Below, piece after piece: positions 44,508 through 57,264 of a DNA stretch of 64,000 nt. Position 1 is the first letter of the stretch. The number at the start of each line of letters is the position of its first letter. Location of the stretch: the NCBI GenBank assembly GCA_030704615.1, contig CM060731.1:64522756-64586755 (forward strand), given 5' to 3'. The translations under genes and the position numbers were made by a program. Source of the DNA: Takakia lepidozioides. Its lineage: Eukaryota; Streptophyta; Takakiopsida; Takakiales; Takakiaceae. The notes beneath the pieces were generated by a model. It saw only the letters and a program-made list of their open reading frames with translations, did no database searches and was not told the DNA's origin.

Positions 44508-47500
44508 TCAATCAAACTTGCTTTGCAGAAGTCTCAGTACAAACCCAGCTTCTGGGCCTCCTAGAAAAACAAGTGGGGCGTAAAAAGACAGAATTCCAAA
44601 AGCACTTCCCAAACCAACTGAGACAAATTCTGCTGTCCACATAGAAAACCATTCTGTAAGCAGCACAAGTGACTGGCCATACACAACCCTTGTCATGGCT
44701 GCAGAATATGCCCCACAACCGGCCAGCAACAGCACTGGCTTTTTCCACTGCATTCGCAATCCTGAAAGAAACGGCAACACAAGAAAGGCCAAGTTGATGA
44801 ACCGCCTTAAGCATGGAAAGCATTATGCACGTCTCTTTTCTTGAAAGCCAACTTGGTTTCGAGCAAGTCTGCTAGCAACCCTGCTAGGACATGGGGTGTA
44901 AAATGAGGCGAAAGGGGTCCCTGCATGCAGTACAATAGCTCTTGAAGAACATTTTATCATGATGCCTTGAATGTGCCCTTGGATAAGGGGGAAAAAGCTA
45001 CCTCCAAGTCTGGTTGAGAGTTGCAACAGAAGGGCAACTGCTGAGGCAATATTCACAACCATTGTTGCCAACACCTGCTTTTGGCAAACCACTACATCAG
45101 TCCTAAAATGTACAATGTAATTCATCTTCCAGTCTGCACATAAGCTAAACAAAAGCATCCAGCATACTAGGATCAGATATGACAGAAAAACACACTCAGC
45201 GTTTCATTTCCAGCAAACCTTGGCAATTCTATGTTCAAAACCTTGCTGCACCCAAAATAGTGTCCCTTATTTCAGTCGAGTTAGGTGTGAGTTCCCAAGC
45301 ACTCTCCTTGAGCCAACCAAACACTCTATTGCTGTCCTAAAAATGACAATTGGGTGTGCATTTTATAGCAAGTGAGAACTAAAGACATGAGGCATCAAAG
45401 CAGATTTACACCAGCTCATTGGCAACCTACCGAGGCTTTTCGAGACCGGCAGGGCTGTTGTACCACTGACCCTTTCTAGCTACTAGACAGAGAATTGTGA
45501 CCATAGTATAAAAAGAGGTTGGCATACCAGGCCTGGTGCACCAAAGCCAGCACAGCGAACCAGCAGCCAGTCCATTATAGCATTAGTGCCAATGGCAGCC
45601 ATGCTGATATGAAAAGGTGGCCGGCCATCGCCTAGAGCATAGAACACCCGCACCAACACATCCCGTGCAAGGTAGAACGTGGATCCTAGAGCATCTACGG
45701 TTACACATTTTCATCTTAGATCTTGTGCATGACAAAAGCCAAGCACGCCCACGAGTCCTCCATTTGCAATAAGGTTAGATAGCTACAATGCATTGATCAC
45801 TTCCATGGCAAAAGAAAATGCTCAAGCAACCTGGATTTATATTCGAGATTTTGACAAAGCATTGATAGCACACACAATTCAAATAGTCTTGAGAATAGTG
45901 GCATAAGCTGCAAGAGCGTAAGAACTTACAGTAAATTAGGACAGAAGAAACTAAACCAGACGCACGAGCATCGAATGCATGACGCTGGAATACAACACGA
46001 ACAACTGGCTCTGCTAATGGCACCATAACTGCTGTCAGTGGTAGTGTCACTGCCTGTCAAAAATCATGAGGATGATCACATCAGAAATCCAGTGGGAGGC
46101 AATAAACACACCTCCACATCAACATTAGCCTCCATTAACAATGTTTACCATTCATTCATCTATTTGGACTTCACCTTGGCACCATGTAATCCCTACGTAA
46201 AAGATGTGAAGGAGTCGAATGAACCCAGTTACCATGGACAAAAGAAGTCCTTGTTGCACAAGCTCTTGGAGCGCAGGCCATTGAGAAGGCTGCCATAAAC
46301 ACATGTTGCTGTCAACCCTTTCGCTTGATTGCGCACTTAGCAACCGCTCTGTCCATGTTGACTAGAGCCGCTTTCAAAAGCATCTCTTCTAAGACTCCTG
46401 ATGGATGCTCTAGGACTACAATGTAATCCTTAAAATAAAGTCAATCAGGTACATTTGTTCTTTATCACTATTCAGCGTGATAAAGATGGCTCAAGACACA
46501 GACCCTTCAGAAATAATAGCACATCTATGGCTGTTTCAAACATACTAGTGGTAGACAAACTATAGGAACAAATCATACCTGTGATACACGTGAAAACATG
46601 GGCAGCAGCGGTAGTAGGATGGAGCTGGAGAGAATCCCCAAGGGCGCCATTACTAACAGGTTTGCATCTGCCCGAACACACCCGGCGAGGATCATTTCTA
46701 ATCTGGAAACCACATCAAAATTTGCACTACTTTGTTGACTCCTTGCAGGAGAAGACTACACATCAGTGCCAAAACCAGTTTTACCTGTTGTACCTTCCCC
46801 AAGTAATACCTCCTTTAATTGTATCATAAGTTTCTGGATGAAATTAGATCTCTATTTACAACGAGGAGCCATTACACGACTAGCTGCTTGTTTGAAACTA
46901 CGTCTCTGGATACAGTCTGCAGAAAATCAACTCAAGGAATCCTCCAAGAGAGGGCTGTTGGTAGCATCATGGTGGCAGAAAATGCCCAAGAAAGGAACTA
47001 CTTACATCCAAGGGCAGCAGCAGCACCAGGAATGAAGGAAGCAAAATAGAGATCTGTGTAGGTGGCAATTTGTAGCATGCCGGATCCCACCGCTGCTGGC
47101 ACCATCACTGCCATGACCTGCCAACGTTTGCTTTCCCTTCAATTTCTTTCTGAACAATCTACTGAAGGTACCCTTGGTGGACCTCATCTACTATCAAGTA
47201 GTGGGGTTACATGATGTCTATGGCCAGGAGTTAGTTTACTACAAAGTGGGAGTCAAACTGTAATCGTGGTCAATTTCAAAATATAATCATCGTATCGACA
47301 GTCGTTACCTCAAGCAGCAGCTTTCAAAAAACAAATGTCATGACGACGTCCTCTTTGGTAACTTGGATTGTAATGCAATCACTGCCAAAAGATGTTTGTT
47401 GTTGGAGGTGGCTGAACCAGCTGTGACTACTACAGAGGGTGGAAGAGGTCCATTCTTTGTGGGGGTATGAATGTAGCGACATCCCTGTCACCTCTAAATT

Positions 47501-50500
47501 GCAGAAATACATGATTATATGGGATTGGAGGTTAGAGGAAAATTGAGCTGACCTCACCCACACCTTCATCTTGAAAGGGATTGGCCCATCTGATCCGCAA
47601 TAGACCAGATCCTGCTTGGCGCTGTGCCATTGCCTAATTTCCTCCCCATCCCCATGTGAGTAGTCTGTGTATTGGGGTCAGTCCTTTCTGAAGAGTTTCC
47701 AGCGACACACTACTTGCCTGATCTCATTCCTTATGCTAATGAATTGACAGGATAATATCAAACTCTCTCGCCTGAATGTCTTCAAGTGGTTAACTCAAAA
47801 TTCGCTCCAAGTGCCCAGAATGGGTTGCTTAACGCAGAGAATGTCATGCAAGATCTTTTAGGTAGCACAAAGATGCCTTCATGTCTGCAGGGTATCTTTC
47901 ATCCCATTTGGATTCATGGCCATTCAGGCAGGTAAAGAACCTCACAAAGCACTCTCCAATGGCCAAAGATCTTATTGGAGCCCCAATAGATTGCTTCAGA
48001 GCCAAAACGGTGACTAGGAGAGTACAGCCAATAGCATTCTTCCTGTGAGTAGGGGCTACACCTGAACCCACCACTGCAAAAAAGCTCCTGCTGTTGCTCC
48101 AACTGCAATAGTGGTGCCTCCTGCCCATTAAAATCACCCACCTTCAGCTTACAGCATACAGTAACTGCAGTACCGATGACTTCTACTGATAAAAACATAA
48201 TTTTTGCTCGAAGTAAGGTGATTCTCTCCTAGTTAATATTCTAGACATGCAGGAAATTTACACAATGCATTCCTAGAAAGACACACCACCACCATCTCAG
48301 GTGAATCGACCTGTATAGTATAGCAGTCCTTCCCCCTACCGTTTCCCTGCAGGGCATTTCTATTTTCTTCTTTCTTTTACCTTGATGATGTTCTCTCTTT
48401 TTCCAATGATTTTATTCTTGAGCTTTGTTTGCTATACATTACTCTCTTTGGTCGTTTGTGGACGTCGTAGTTCTCTCTGGTCCTCCTGTGGATGTAACTG
48501 TTGAAATAACCATCTGCTTTGTGTTACAAATGGTCTCTTGCAAATGCTGGCACTGTGACAACATGCATCTGGCTTCCCCATTGGGCCAGTATTTGCACAC
48601 ATGGGGCTTACCAATGCCCAAGGGGATCACAACTCAATCCACTCTATGAAGGTGTCTTTAAAACATAATAGGCAGAGAAAAATACCAGCCATGAAGTTTT
48701 GAGAGGCAGAAGCACTCGAGCCAAACCGCACCATATGTACTGCAAGCTGCAATCAATCCTCCATGCTAAGCATTACAGACCTCATATTTACCTCCATATG
48801 CAAGTTGCTGGAATTGGGGATATTGACAGTTTGTGAGTGTCTATCAAATCTGCAACAACTACACAATACAACCATAGAAACTCCAACAGAATGTGAAGTA
48901 GGGTGGCCATTCTGGGGTAGAGAGCAAGCCTCTTACCGCGGCAAGGACGGCAATGCTCGACAAAGCTGGGCTCAGTGAAGGGACTCCATATATACCATTA
49001 GCACTGCATCCATACATTCTCCATCAAGACTTGGTACAATCACAGGAGAACGTGAATTAAAAGACCAGAGATAAGGGGAAATAGTAAGTGCACTCACCTG
49101 AGGCTTCCAAAACCGATGCCAATGAGGGCTGCAAGCATCACACATGGTGCCATGACTTTCAGCTGCATTCAACAGAACAGTTTGGGCAACACAATCAAGT
49201 TAGAAGAGTGACTATAATATATACGTGTCCATAAGAGAAACACTTATACCCTGCTGCCTAGAGTTACTACTGCAAGAGGAACTGTAATTTGGATAATCCA
49301 GCGTATAAGAAGGTACCTGTAGGATGGCAATTTGTCTTGAGAGAACTCCATCAGCCACTGTTGAGACTAAGAGCCTGGCCTACATCATGCTTCGCATGCC
49401 ATGTTAGCTTGGAACAAATAGCTCAATCCAACTATGCTATGGAGGGGTGTGCTTGAGAAAGAAAGAAAAAAAAAAGTTTACATGGGAGAATCAGAGAAAA
49501 ACATCAACTCAGACAACCACCACCCTTTCAATTCAGCTTTTAGTGAGAAGTTTAACATTGGACAAGCAAATGGAGTCAACGAGGAGCATACCCAGGGGCC
49601 AGAGAATCTAGGAGAGGAGCAGCCATCACAATGATCCCAATGCTCAAGCCTGCACACACCTGTTCAAGTTGGGAACACATGAGGTAACCTGTTCTAAGGT
49701 GGTTTTGTCAATCACCTCCTTCTTTGGCTTGGGTTTTTCTTCTTCATCAGAATCATCTTCTTCCAGTCTCTTTGGAATCCTTGTTTCTGCTTTGGTGAAA
49801 TCCTAGTTCCAACTTCTTTGCAGTGGTCACTGCCTCAGCCAAGTTGTTGTTGGGCATGACTGTAACTATGGTTACATACTCAGCAAGGAGTCCATTTATG
49901 AACCATGACTTCTGTAAGTCATCCGCTGGTGCTTGGGGTAGTTTTCTGATCAGAGTCTTCATTCTCTCAGGTAGTGAACTACCAATTCTTTCTTCATCTG
50001 TCTCAGATTCTGTAATCTTGAGGAAGACATTTTTTGGTGCTTGAACCTCACTAAGTCCATTTGAGGACACCCTATACTATTAAAAAAAGAGGGCACAATT
50101 TTACTCTTCCCCTATGCAGCAAGGAAAGATGCAAAAGACACTTCAGACATTGGCAGTTTGAAATGCTCAACTTGAAACTAATAGATGAATCAAACTAAAC
50201 CAGCCTATAAGAGCAGGAACCAGCCAAACTGACAGACAATCGTAAGTACAATCCAAGCTCGAGAGAGCCAACAGATCATTACCAAGCCAGCAATTGTGGA
50301 CACACTTTCCACCAGCCTTTGCCCCTCCTCTTTAGGACGCTTACTGCATTACATAAAAAAAGGTCAACATGAAGAGCACCAATACTTCATAGCAAGCTGC
50401 TGACTGCATTGAGGCATCTAGCAACATTTATCACCCTAGAGTATATGTTAGGCACCACATGCACCTCAGAACCGCCTACCATGAGACAGGCCAGGAAGTT

Positions 50501-52506
50501 AAGTGTATTGCAGTGTCCTCATTTGAACTTCCAGGTACATATACCTTCAGCATGTTGGCATGTACACTCACTACCAGCTACATCTCAATGAGCATCATTT
50601 AATGATACCTTAGAGCAGCAGCCATTGCTGAATGAAATGGCCCATTGATTCCTGCACCATCAATGCATGAAAGCAAGTCCATCGTTATTACTCACAAAAT
50701 TGGAATGCATGACCAAAACCAACAGTATCAGGATCGGCAAATTTGCGAAATGATTGTAACCAGGATTTTAAAAACCATTTCCTCCAGATATACTTCTGAA
50801 TTTGTACCGTTGCAGACACTTACCACCTAGCATTGCAAGGAAGAATCCTGGAATGATTGAAGCGTAGCTGCAAATCACACACTGAAGTGAGAAGACATTA
50901 CAAATGCCATACAAGTAACATGTGATGACGCAGGTCTTTGAATGTTGTGTTGCAACTCCAGGTCATATGGTGAACAGAAAGTGAGAAATGTTGACATTTC
51001 CCACTTCCTATCTATTTGCATGAGAAACTCCGAGCAAAGTTCGCAGTTTCTGACCTGCTCTCTCTTGAAAAAAATTGCAGACGAAAAATCTAGAACTGAA
51101 TTGGTACATGAAGACAAACGGAGGGTCTGCAGGATATTATACAGCCCATTTCTTCTTCTCTCGTGTAGTTCTGTTTTGGCTTCATATAAGAGGTATTAAA
51201 TTTGTTTTTTAATTCTATCGCTCTCACGGTACAATGATACAGTCATATCCACACTCAAATAATGTGTTAGGAAACGCATTCACATCATCAACATCATCTC
51301 AAGTGTAGCAGAATTCTCAGCAGATTTACTTGAAGGCATTGACAACTGGACCAACTCCAAAAACCGCTGCTAAGGCAGTCTCTCGCGCCACTCCCTGCAA
51401 TAACAGCATCTGACCTCAGTGAAATGTACAGATTCTGGATGCAGAACGTCATGATCCCACACACGTTTTGTATAGCATTGTAACTAATGCAAATGCTGAT
51501 AGTATCTTAAAGGCACATGGGTCTAGACATCTAACAGTGCCCAGAACCACAGTATTATCATAAGGGTGCAACCAAAGAAAGCATGAATACACTGACCATC
51601 AATTTGCTGACCGTTGTCGCTGCCCCAATTGCGCCAGCGACTTCTAATAAACGCTCTGTCCCTCAAACCCCCTTGCAGAAGACTATTCAGCAAACTTTCT
51701 CCAACTGTCATTCTGCGTGTTCAGTGGCATGCAGAGCTGATATAACGTCCACACGGGCCGAGGGCCTGGGACAAAGTAGAGAAAGAAGAAAAACCCCACC
51801 AACAGAACTGGAATTTTTCTTAATTTCTTTCTCTGTTCTTTAGTTTCTGTGGTCCTAGAATTTTCCTTGTCCCCCCTTGAACCTGAATAGAGGTCATAGA
51901 CATCTTAGTGACATTCTTTCTCCCGCCTCCCCCATAGTGTATATAAATAGAGTCCAGCAGTGTTCGAGTCACCTGTGGGTTTCGAACATCTGAATATCAG
52001 CCCGTAAATCCAACACTCAATTCTACAGAAAACTACACCCGCATCCAGACTCCATCTCCGTACAGTTCCAGATTCAACTTGAAAGTGAATCTTGGCAAGT
52101 GAGCTCAAAATGCTAATTCCCTTCGAGCCCTGTCATAACTTCGACTACTCTCACTTATACCAAAAGAGAACTTCTTCGAAAAATATATGAGGAGTCCTCC
52201 TAGAACGGAGTAACTGACAATATCGACCCTAGGTCAATCCCACGCAAACAGTTTAGAGACCCCAGAATACACAAAGAGTTACATGTCTATACCTCTCTTC
52301 GCAGGCTGGGGAGGCGTCATAGCGAACACTTGCAAGGATCTGGGGCCCGGCTTTGCCAAGATGGACACCCATTTGCGCTCCATACTCTGACTTTTCAATC
52401 TGCAGCAGGACTTCAAGCCTCCCACCAAGTCAGCGCAAGGAGCAGACAGGGCCTTGGGTATGGCCTCTACCTGCGCACACAGCAGAGCACCAGTGCAGCC
52501 TGCCAT
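44508..52506 (-). CDS. murJ: MurJ-like lipid II flippase, probably plastid-targeted, 20 exons
   Basis: MurJ moves lipid-linked peptidoglycan precursor across the membrane. Exons (descending): 52506-52293, 51661-51597, 51394-51330, 50867-50824, 50651-50609, 50343-50283, 49659-49592, 49374-49317, 49162-49098, 49003-48937, 48746-48686, 48120-48062, 47633-47553, 47117-47006, 46667-46579, 46289-46233, 46053-45930, 45694-45528, 45074-45002, 44761-44508. All join in frame (608 residues) with GT-AG sites and changing intron phases. Exon 1 (MAGCTGALLCAQVEAIPKAL, rich in A, S, K and R, few acids) looks like a transit peptide. Family motifs: ARETALAAVFGVGPVVNAF, INGPFHSA, YGVPSLSPALSSIAV, GSGMLQIATYTDLYFAS, LSSSILLPLLPMFSRVS, RVVFQRHAFDA, FYLARDVLVRVFYALGDG. 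The many hydrophobic segments fit the 14-helix MOP fold. The least certain joints are the starts of exons 2 and 13. Alternative: a MurJ relative with another lipid substrate. Confidence 0.88.
49700..50075 (-). mobile_element. Retrotransposon gag-like fragment in MurJ intron 6
   Basis: The minus frame reads LPERMKTLIRKLPQAPADDL then FINGLLAEYVTIVTVMPNNN and LAEAVTTAKKLE, the pattern of a retrotransposon gag (FINGL..., LAEA...A..LE). It then becomes acidic and lysine-rich. It lies wholly inside the intron between exons 6 and 7. Fragmentary; superfamily not decided. Confidence 0.5.
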
Positions 52507-52728
52507 GCCCGACTGCAAGAAGCTGCAAGATCATTTGGGTCACGGGAGAAAGTCTGTCTTGCTTCAACTCATTTTCAAATTCAAACGTACAGGCATTGCT
52601 CACTATCCCGTGAGCGCAAGCGTGAGCAAAGTGGTCCTCGGGGTCCTCACTGATCCTGCTCGCCTATAGGCCCTGTTACAGGTATAGGCTATGAACCTCT
52701 TCACGGAGATAGGAGCCATATGATATGC

Positions 52729-53286
52729 CAGTTACTTTTACCTTTCTCTAAAGATAACGAAAGAGGATCAAAGGGATCGCTGCCACCTGGCATGTATGGA
52801 TGAATGTATGGGATGTCTAGAAATATCGTTCGTTGTGATGTCTTTTCACAAACTTTTGCGAGTCACGGTATAAAAGCCCCGAGTCTGGTCGTCTTGTGTT
52901 TCTCTCTCGTGTTGTGAGGCGCTCTCTCGTCTCTTCCACTGTGCCTGCCTTAGCTGCCTTCTTCGTCCCACCAGCTCTTGCCTTTGCAAAGAAGATTTAT
53001 ATTCGCCTACAACTACTCTTGCCTTTACAATTGCATTGAGAGAAGATTTATAGCCGCTTACAACAAGTATTCTCTACTTCTGCTTTATTTCTGCCTTCAA
53101 GTCTTCAAGTGTCAATAACTTGATCTAGTCAGTTTCCATTTGGTACTGATGGTGCTCGGCGGTACTGATGTTGGGCAACGGCCGGGGTCCGCTTCTGATG
53201 GGGCGCAGCGAAATGTCAAGCAACGCATTCACGGTGAGCCGCTTTCGATGAAGGCTCCTGCATCCCTGTGTCGACCGGCAGGGGCG
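52729..53286 (+). promoter_or_regulatory. Promoter and leader of kelch F-box copy 2
   Basis: Inverted counterpart of 38146-38710. TATAAAA at 52869-52875 is followed by the conserved GCCCCGAGTCTG. CT-rich sequence (52900-52935) follows. Confidence 0.6.
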
Positions 53287-54397
53287 ATGGACGAGCAGTT
53301 GTGCAAGCGCTGGAGTGCTCTGCCCCTTGTCCAGGTTTTTTGGAGCTTTGCTCTAGCATCACTCAGCTTGAGGATGATATGGATTTCGCGAGGTATTTCA
53401 TTGCTGTTGATTCTGGAACGATGTCAAATCTTATCAGAGGTATGATCGTATAACTTGTAAGTGGCAATCTTGTGGCATGCCGTTCCTTGCCAATCACTTG
53501 GATTCCTTGATATTCGATAGTGTGCAGGAACGCGTTCACGAGTCACCTTGGTGTGGCTGCAGATGGAGGTCTGCTTTGTGTTTTATCTGTAAGCGATGGA
53601 TACCAGTGGCTGCTTTCCCCAGGCTATCTTCACTGTGTAACCCTTTGTTGAAGACCTGCAGACAACTGCCTGCCCTCAATATTTCACCAACTCTCCGAAT
53701 GGGTTACGCTTTCATCGAATTGGTTGTGCATAAATTCACCAAGACGTACAAGCTGATTGTGGTAGGCCCTTATAGGACGCTGGTGTACGACTCTGTCTCC
53801 AAATCTTGGAGGGAAACTGGAAACACACCAACAGCTTTTCCCAAGTGTAATTTTAGTACTGTGAGATGCGGCAATGTTCTGTATGGCCTGGCTTTTGAAC
53901 CTGGAGTGAAGTTTGGCGGAGTATTGCTGGCATATGACATTGTGAGTGGTGTGTGGAGGAAGGTGCCCATTGGGATGCCAACTCCCAGGTTGAGATATTC
54001 AATCCTTGTGAAGACTGACGATCGCACACTGCTTGGGGGTGTTGGAATGGAGTTCCCCGTGGTATTGCTGGCATATGACATTGTGAGTGGTGTTTGGAGG
54101 AAGGTGCCTATACCGATGCCAAGTCTTACGCAAGCCTTGACTTTCAGACCATTTTCAGTCATTGTGGAGATCCACGCTCGCATACTGCTGGTTGGGGGTG
54201 TTGGGCCTTGGGACCCTCGAAGCCCCTTAGATATTTGGTTGTGGGAGTTGGACATCCCCACCCTGGGGTGGAAGTGGGTTACCAGAAGTCCTGACCACAT
54301 GCGCGGTCATTTGTTTGCAGGTCTTGATGGTCATAACTACCTCGGTGTGTTGATCTGTTACTCACGAAACAGCCAGGTCAGCAGTCACCGACCCTAG
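53287..54397 (+). pseudogene. Broken kelch-type F-box gene (copy 2, inverted)
   Basis: Inverted paralog of 36776-38146. ATG 53287 gives MDEQLCKRWSALP: a deletion joins the first codons straight to CKRWSALP and removes most of the F-box. A frameshift follows at once; the GFLELCSSITQLEDDMDFAR segment lies in another frame (53268-53450), and further shifts occur before 53600. From about 53600 the kelch part is open in one frame: YDSVSKSWRETGNTPTAFPK, AYDIVSGVWRKVPIGMP and a second AYDIVSGVWRKVPIPMP, then ILLVGGVGPWDPRSPLD and WELDIPTLGWKWVTRSPDHM. It ends early because codons present in copy 1 (DDWYMVPRCVDLL) are deleted. A pseudogene without a usable F-box. Confidence 0.85.
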
Positions 54398-54399
54398 CG

Positions 54400-54645
54400 T
54401 CTGATCTGATGATAGGATTATGGGGATGGGTTCAAGCCCTCCAAAATAGCAGATTCAAAGACAGGCCTACAATGTCTAGTCTATCCATCAGTCTTAGTTT
54501 AGGCACGAAAGTATAGTTGAAATCTGCAATATGACTGACACTGAATAGGAGAACACTGTCAAAACGTTTGGTCTGCATAGCAGAACTCAAGGTCTGTGAA
54601 TAATTGCGCTAATGTAGAAAGGGCAGCTCATTTCAGACACTAGTC
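54400..54645 (+). other. 3' flank of kelch copy 2
   Basis: Still homologous, in inverse orientation, to 36650-36776. Homology ends near a GGGCAGCTCATTTCAGA block. Confidence 0.6.
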
Positions 54646-54649
54646 GGAA

Positions 54650-56090
54650 ATGTATGTGCACCTTCAGAAAAGGGAAATGTAAAACCCATCTGTCCTTTGA
54701 ACCCTCTAAGCGGAAGAGGGGTAGTTTCTGAGATCTCGTTCCTGCATCTGTTTTCCTGTTTTACTCCTGGTTACTGGGCAGTGTCCCCTTTCTCGAGAGG
54801 TTATCCTCAATTTTACTACATTTGGCCTCTCTGGGGCCTTCTTGGACCTAAGTTTAAAAAAAAACATTAAGCTGGTTATCAATGGTGTGAGTCCTGACAA
54901 CTCCTGTAACAAGGAAACAAACAAAATTTCTTTTTTCAGTGCGCAAGAACCTTTATTTCACATGCAAGAAAGATCAACCAAGGAGCAACCAAGCTCCAAG
55001 TTCCAACTGTGTTGTTTGAGATGGTGTACAATTCTATGTTTCACTACTTCGAACAATTTGGGAAACCCACCAAAGGTTCTGAGTCAATATGAGTCAGACT
55101 GAAGCGAAGTTTATACTACAGGAGAAAACAGGAGACAGTGAAAAAGAAAAAGTTTTGATTCTTTCAATGCAACATAGATGTAATCAAGGAGGAGTTTGGC
55201 TGTGTATGCGGAATGTGCATGTAAATTAGTTGCAGGACAATGAATACTTACTATGTCCGTTGGGGATGTTTATTTTATCACACTAGGTACAGCAAAGAGA
55301 CAGATGTAGGCATGGAGTGTGACTGGGTTCCAGTGTCTGAAGCTGTGTTGTGGGGGCACACTGGGTTGGTCCGGACAATTCTCATTGACAATAACATGAT
55401 ACTTAGGTAATCTATGACTCAATTAGAAGCAGGTGGGATACATTAAAAGATCAAAGTAGGAAGGAAGTAGTGATAGGAGGTTGTTTTGGTAGGGAGGGGG
55501 CTCTGAGAGGAGGTGGTGTAGAGCAAAGGAAGCTGCAGAAGTAGTTTTGTTGACTGAGATTAGATTTGTCCTATGTGGGCTCGGTATGCTGTTGGTTGGT
55601 GCTGCAATTATGGGACCCAGTGCAGCCTGCAACTGAAGAAGAGGACAGGAATGCTCATGAAAGTGCAGGAAAGAGAGAGTTTAGGCATATGGGAGACATC
55701 CAGTTTTTCAAGGGTAAGTCCTCCTTGTGTTCCACATCAAGACCTTTCATGTGGGCATATTGTCTCTTTTGAAGAGAAGCTAGAGACATAAAGAGAGTCA
55801 TTAACAGTTAAGAGTGGCAAAAAGAACTACACTCAATAGGATCTCAGAAATATCTCATTAGACAGGAAAGGGTCCAAATGCTTGAAAGTCTCTGGATTGC
55901 ACCAATTACAATATAGAATTGGAATATGTCTGTCTGGCAGGGGATGTGCTTGCCACAGCAGTTGGTGGACGCCTTTACTGTGCAACTGCAGATGGGTAAG
56001 TCAGCCCATGAACTAATGTGTGCCATACTCTCTTTCTCTCTCTCTCTGACAATGTTTCTGAAAATGTTTCACAACGTCTGCAATTCAGTT
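54650..56090. other. Intergenic, no gene recognised
   Basis: Open frames on both strands lack known domains. Includes a TCTC microsatellite near 56030-56046. Confidence 0.35.
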
Positions 56091-56094
56091 CACC

Positions 56095-56318
56095 AACATT
56101 GAAAGTCTCTAGGCTGAGCCTGAAGCCCTTGCTGGGCACCTCACACACGGCAGATTGATGCTTGTGTAAGGGGCTTTCTAGAGGATATCTGGAAAGCCCG
56201 AACTAATTGGTTCTACCATGCTAGCCCCTCACAAAGGTAGTGTCTGTTCCCTTCTGTTCCACCCAAACTGGCATGGGGTCTATGGCCACAAGGCTATGGC
56301 AAACAACCTCTTAAGTAC
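56095..56318 (+). mobile_element. 5'-truncated, internally deleted LINE copy
   Basis: Matches the same LINE 3' end as at 17230 (ACATTGAAAGTCTCTAGGCT, then CAGATTGATGCTTGTG and GAGGATATCTGGAAA, ending GGCAAACAACCTCTTAAGTA). Small deletions remove part of the PSFWANHTQ codons. Confidence 0.8.
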
Positions 56319-56319
56319 A

Positions 56320-57070
56320 TGGCTCTCTCTCAAAGAAGGCTTTAGCTGTGAGCATTGGATACATAACCGACCACTAAGGCATTACCTCTATCACAATGCG
56401 GTTGTCCAGGAATGGATGAACAACAGAGAAGTAGTTAGCAGCTTATGAGGCACTTTGCCTTTGTACCCTGTTGGTGGCTCCAGTTGTTTTTGGGTTGCTA
56501 TGGCTCTATAATTTGGTTAATAGTGGTTTTACTGTGTTGCTGTACTGTGTCCCTTGGACTCTTTCTCTCATATATGATTTTACTATGTTTTCTCTGGTCC
56601 ATGACTTAGGAAGGTCTTCAATTTGTCATAGGAATGAAGTCTTTTGAGTTTCTATGGCAGGATGCTACACATGTGGCTTCTTGCACCAAGTAGGGACAAA
56701 ATGGTAGCTAGCAGTTTTAAGAAGATGGCATGTATCCAAGCCCATGAGGGCATCTCAAACAGCTAGCAATCTTTTCCTTCTTAGAAGCACCTTTCATGAA
56801 TTAGATGGACTTGTCAATAATTAAAGATTTTCGCCCAAGGTTACTGTGCAAATTAGGTCACTAAAAACTGAATTCTAAACCTCACCCATATTCTATAAAA
56901 GTTACAGTTTGTAGTAACATATATCTAAGCTGAAAACTAACCTGTGGAGCTGGAAAAACTGTACTAGTGAAAATGTGGGTCTATATCCTGTGTGTTCTGG
57001 CGCCCACTGAAGTAAGTGTGCAGGTTATCGATTACTTACATTGCACATAAATCAAGCAAGTAAAGCTCAG
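56320..57070. other. Intergenic, no gene recognised
   Basis: AT-rich, no domain or repeat identified. Confidence 0.35.
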
Positions 57071-57075
57071 GGTAC

Positions 57076-57264
57076 CTCCTCAGCTGTGGCACCAAATAGA
57101 GAGCAACAGAGGAGCAGCACTATTTGATTCCGCTTCTCCGCGCTGGCATCTTTGCTCAAGGTCCTCAGTGTGCACAATCCCTCTTTGAACTCAACTTTTC
57201 TAGGCTGGAATTCAGTTATAGTGGGGATAATACGACCAGTGCCACAGGCAGACAAAGGACACAT
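57076..57264 (-). CDS. Possible first exon of a plastid-targeted protein
   Basis: From ATG 57264 the frame reads MCPLSACGTGRIIPTITEFQ and then KRNQIVLLLCCSLFGATAEE, ending at a GT donor (57075). The layout, a basic serine/threonine leader then a hydrophobic stretch ending ATA-EE, resembles a bipartite thylakoid-lumen presequence. I could not find or name later exons. It lies head-to-head with the F-box gene at 57825. Weak evidence. Confidence 0.25.
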
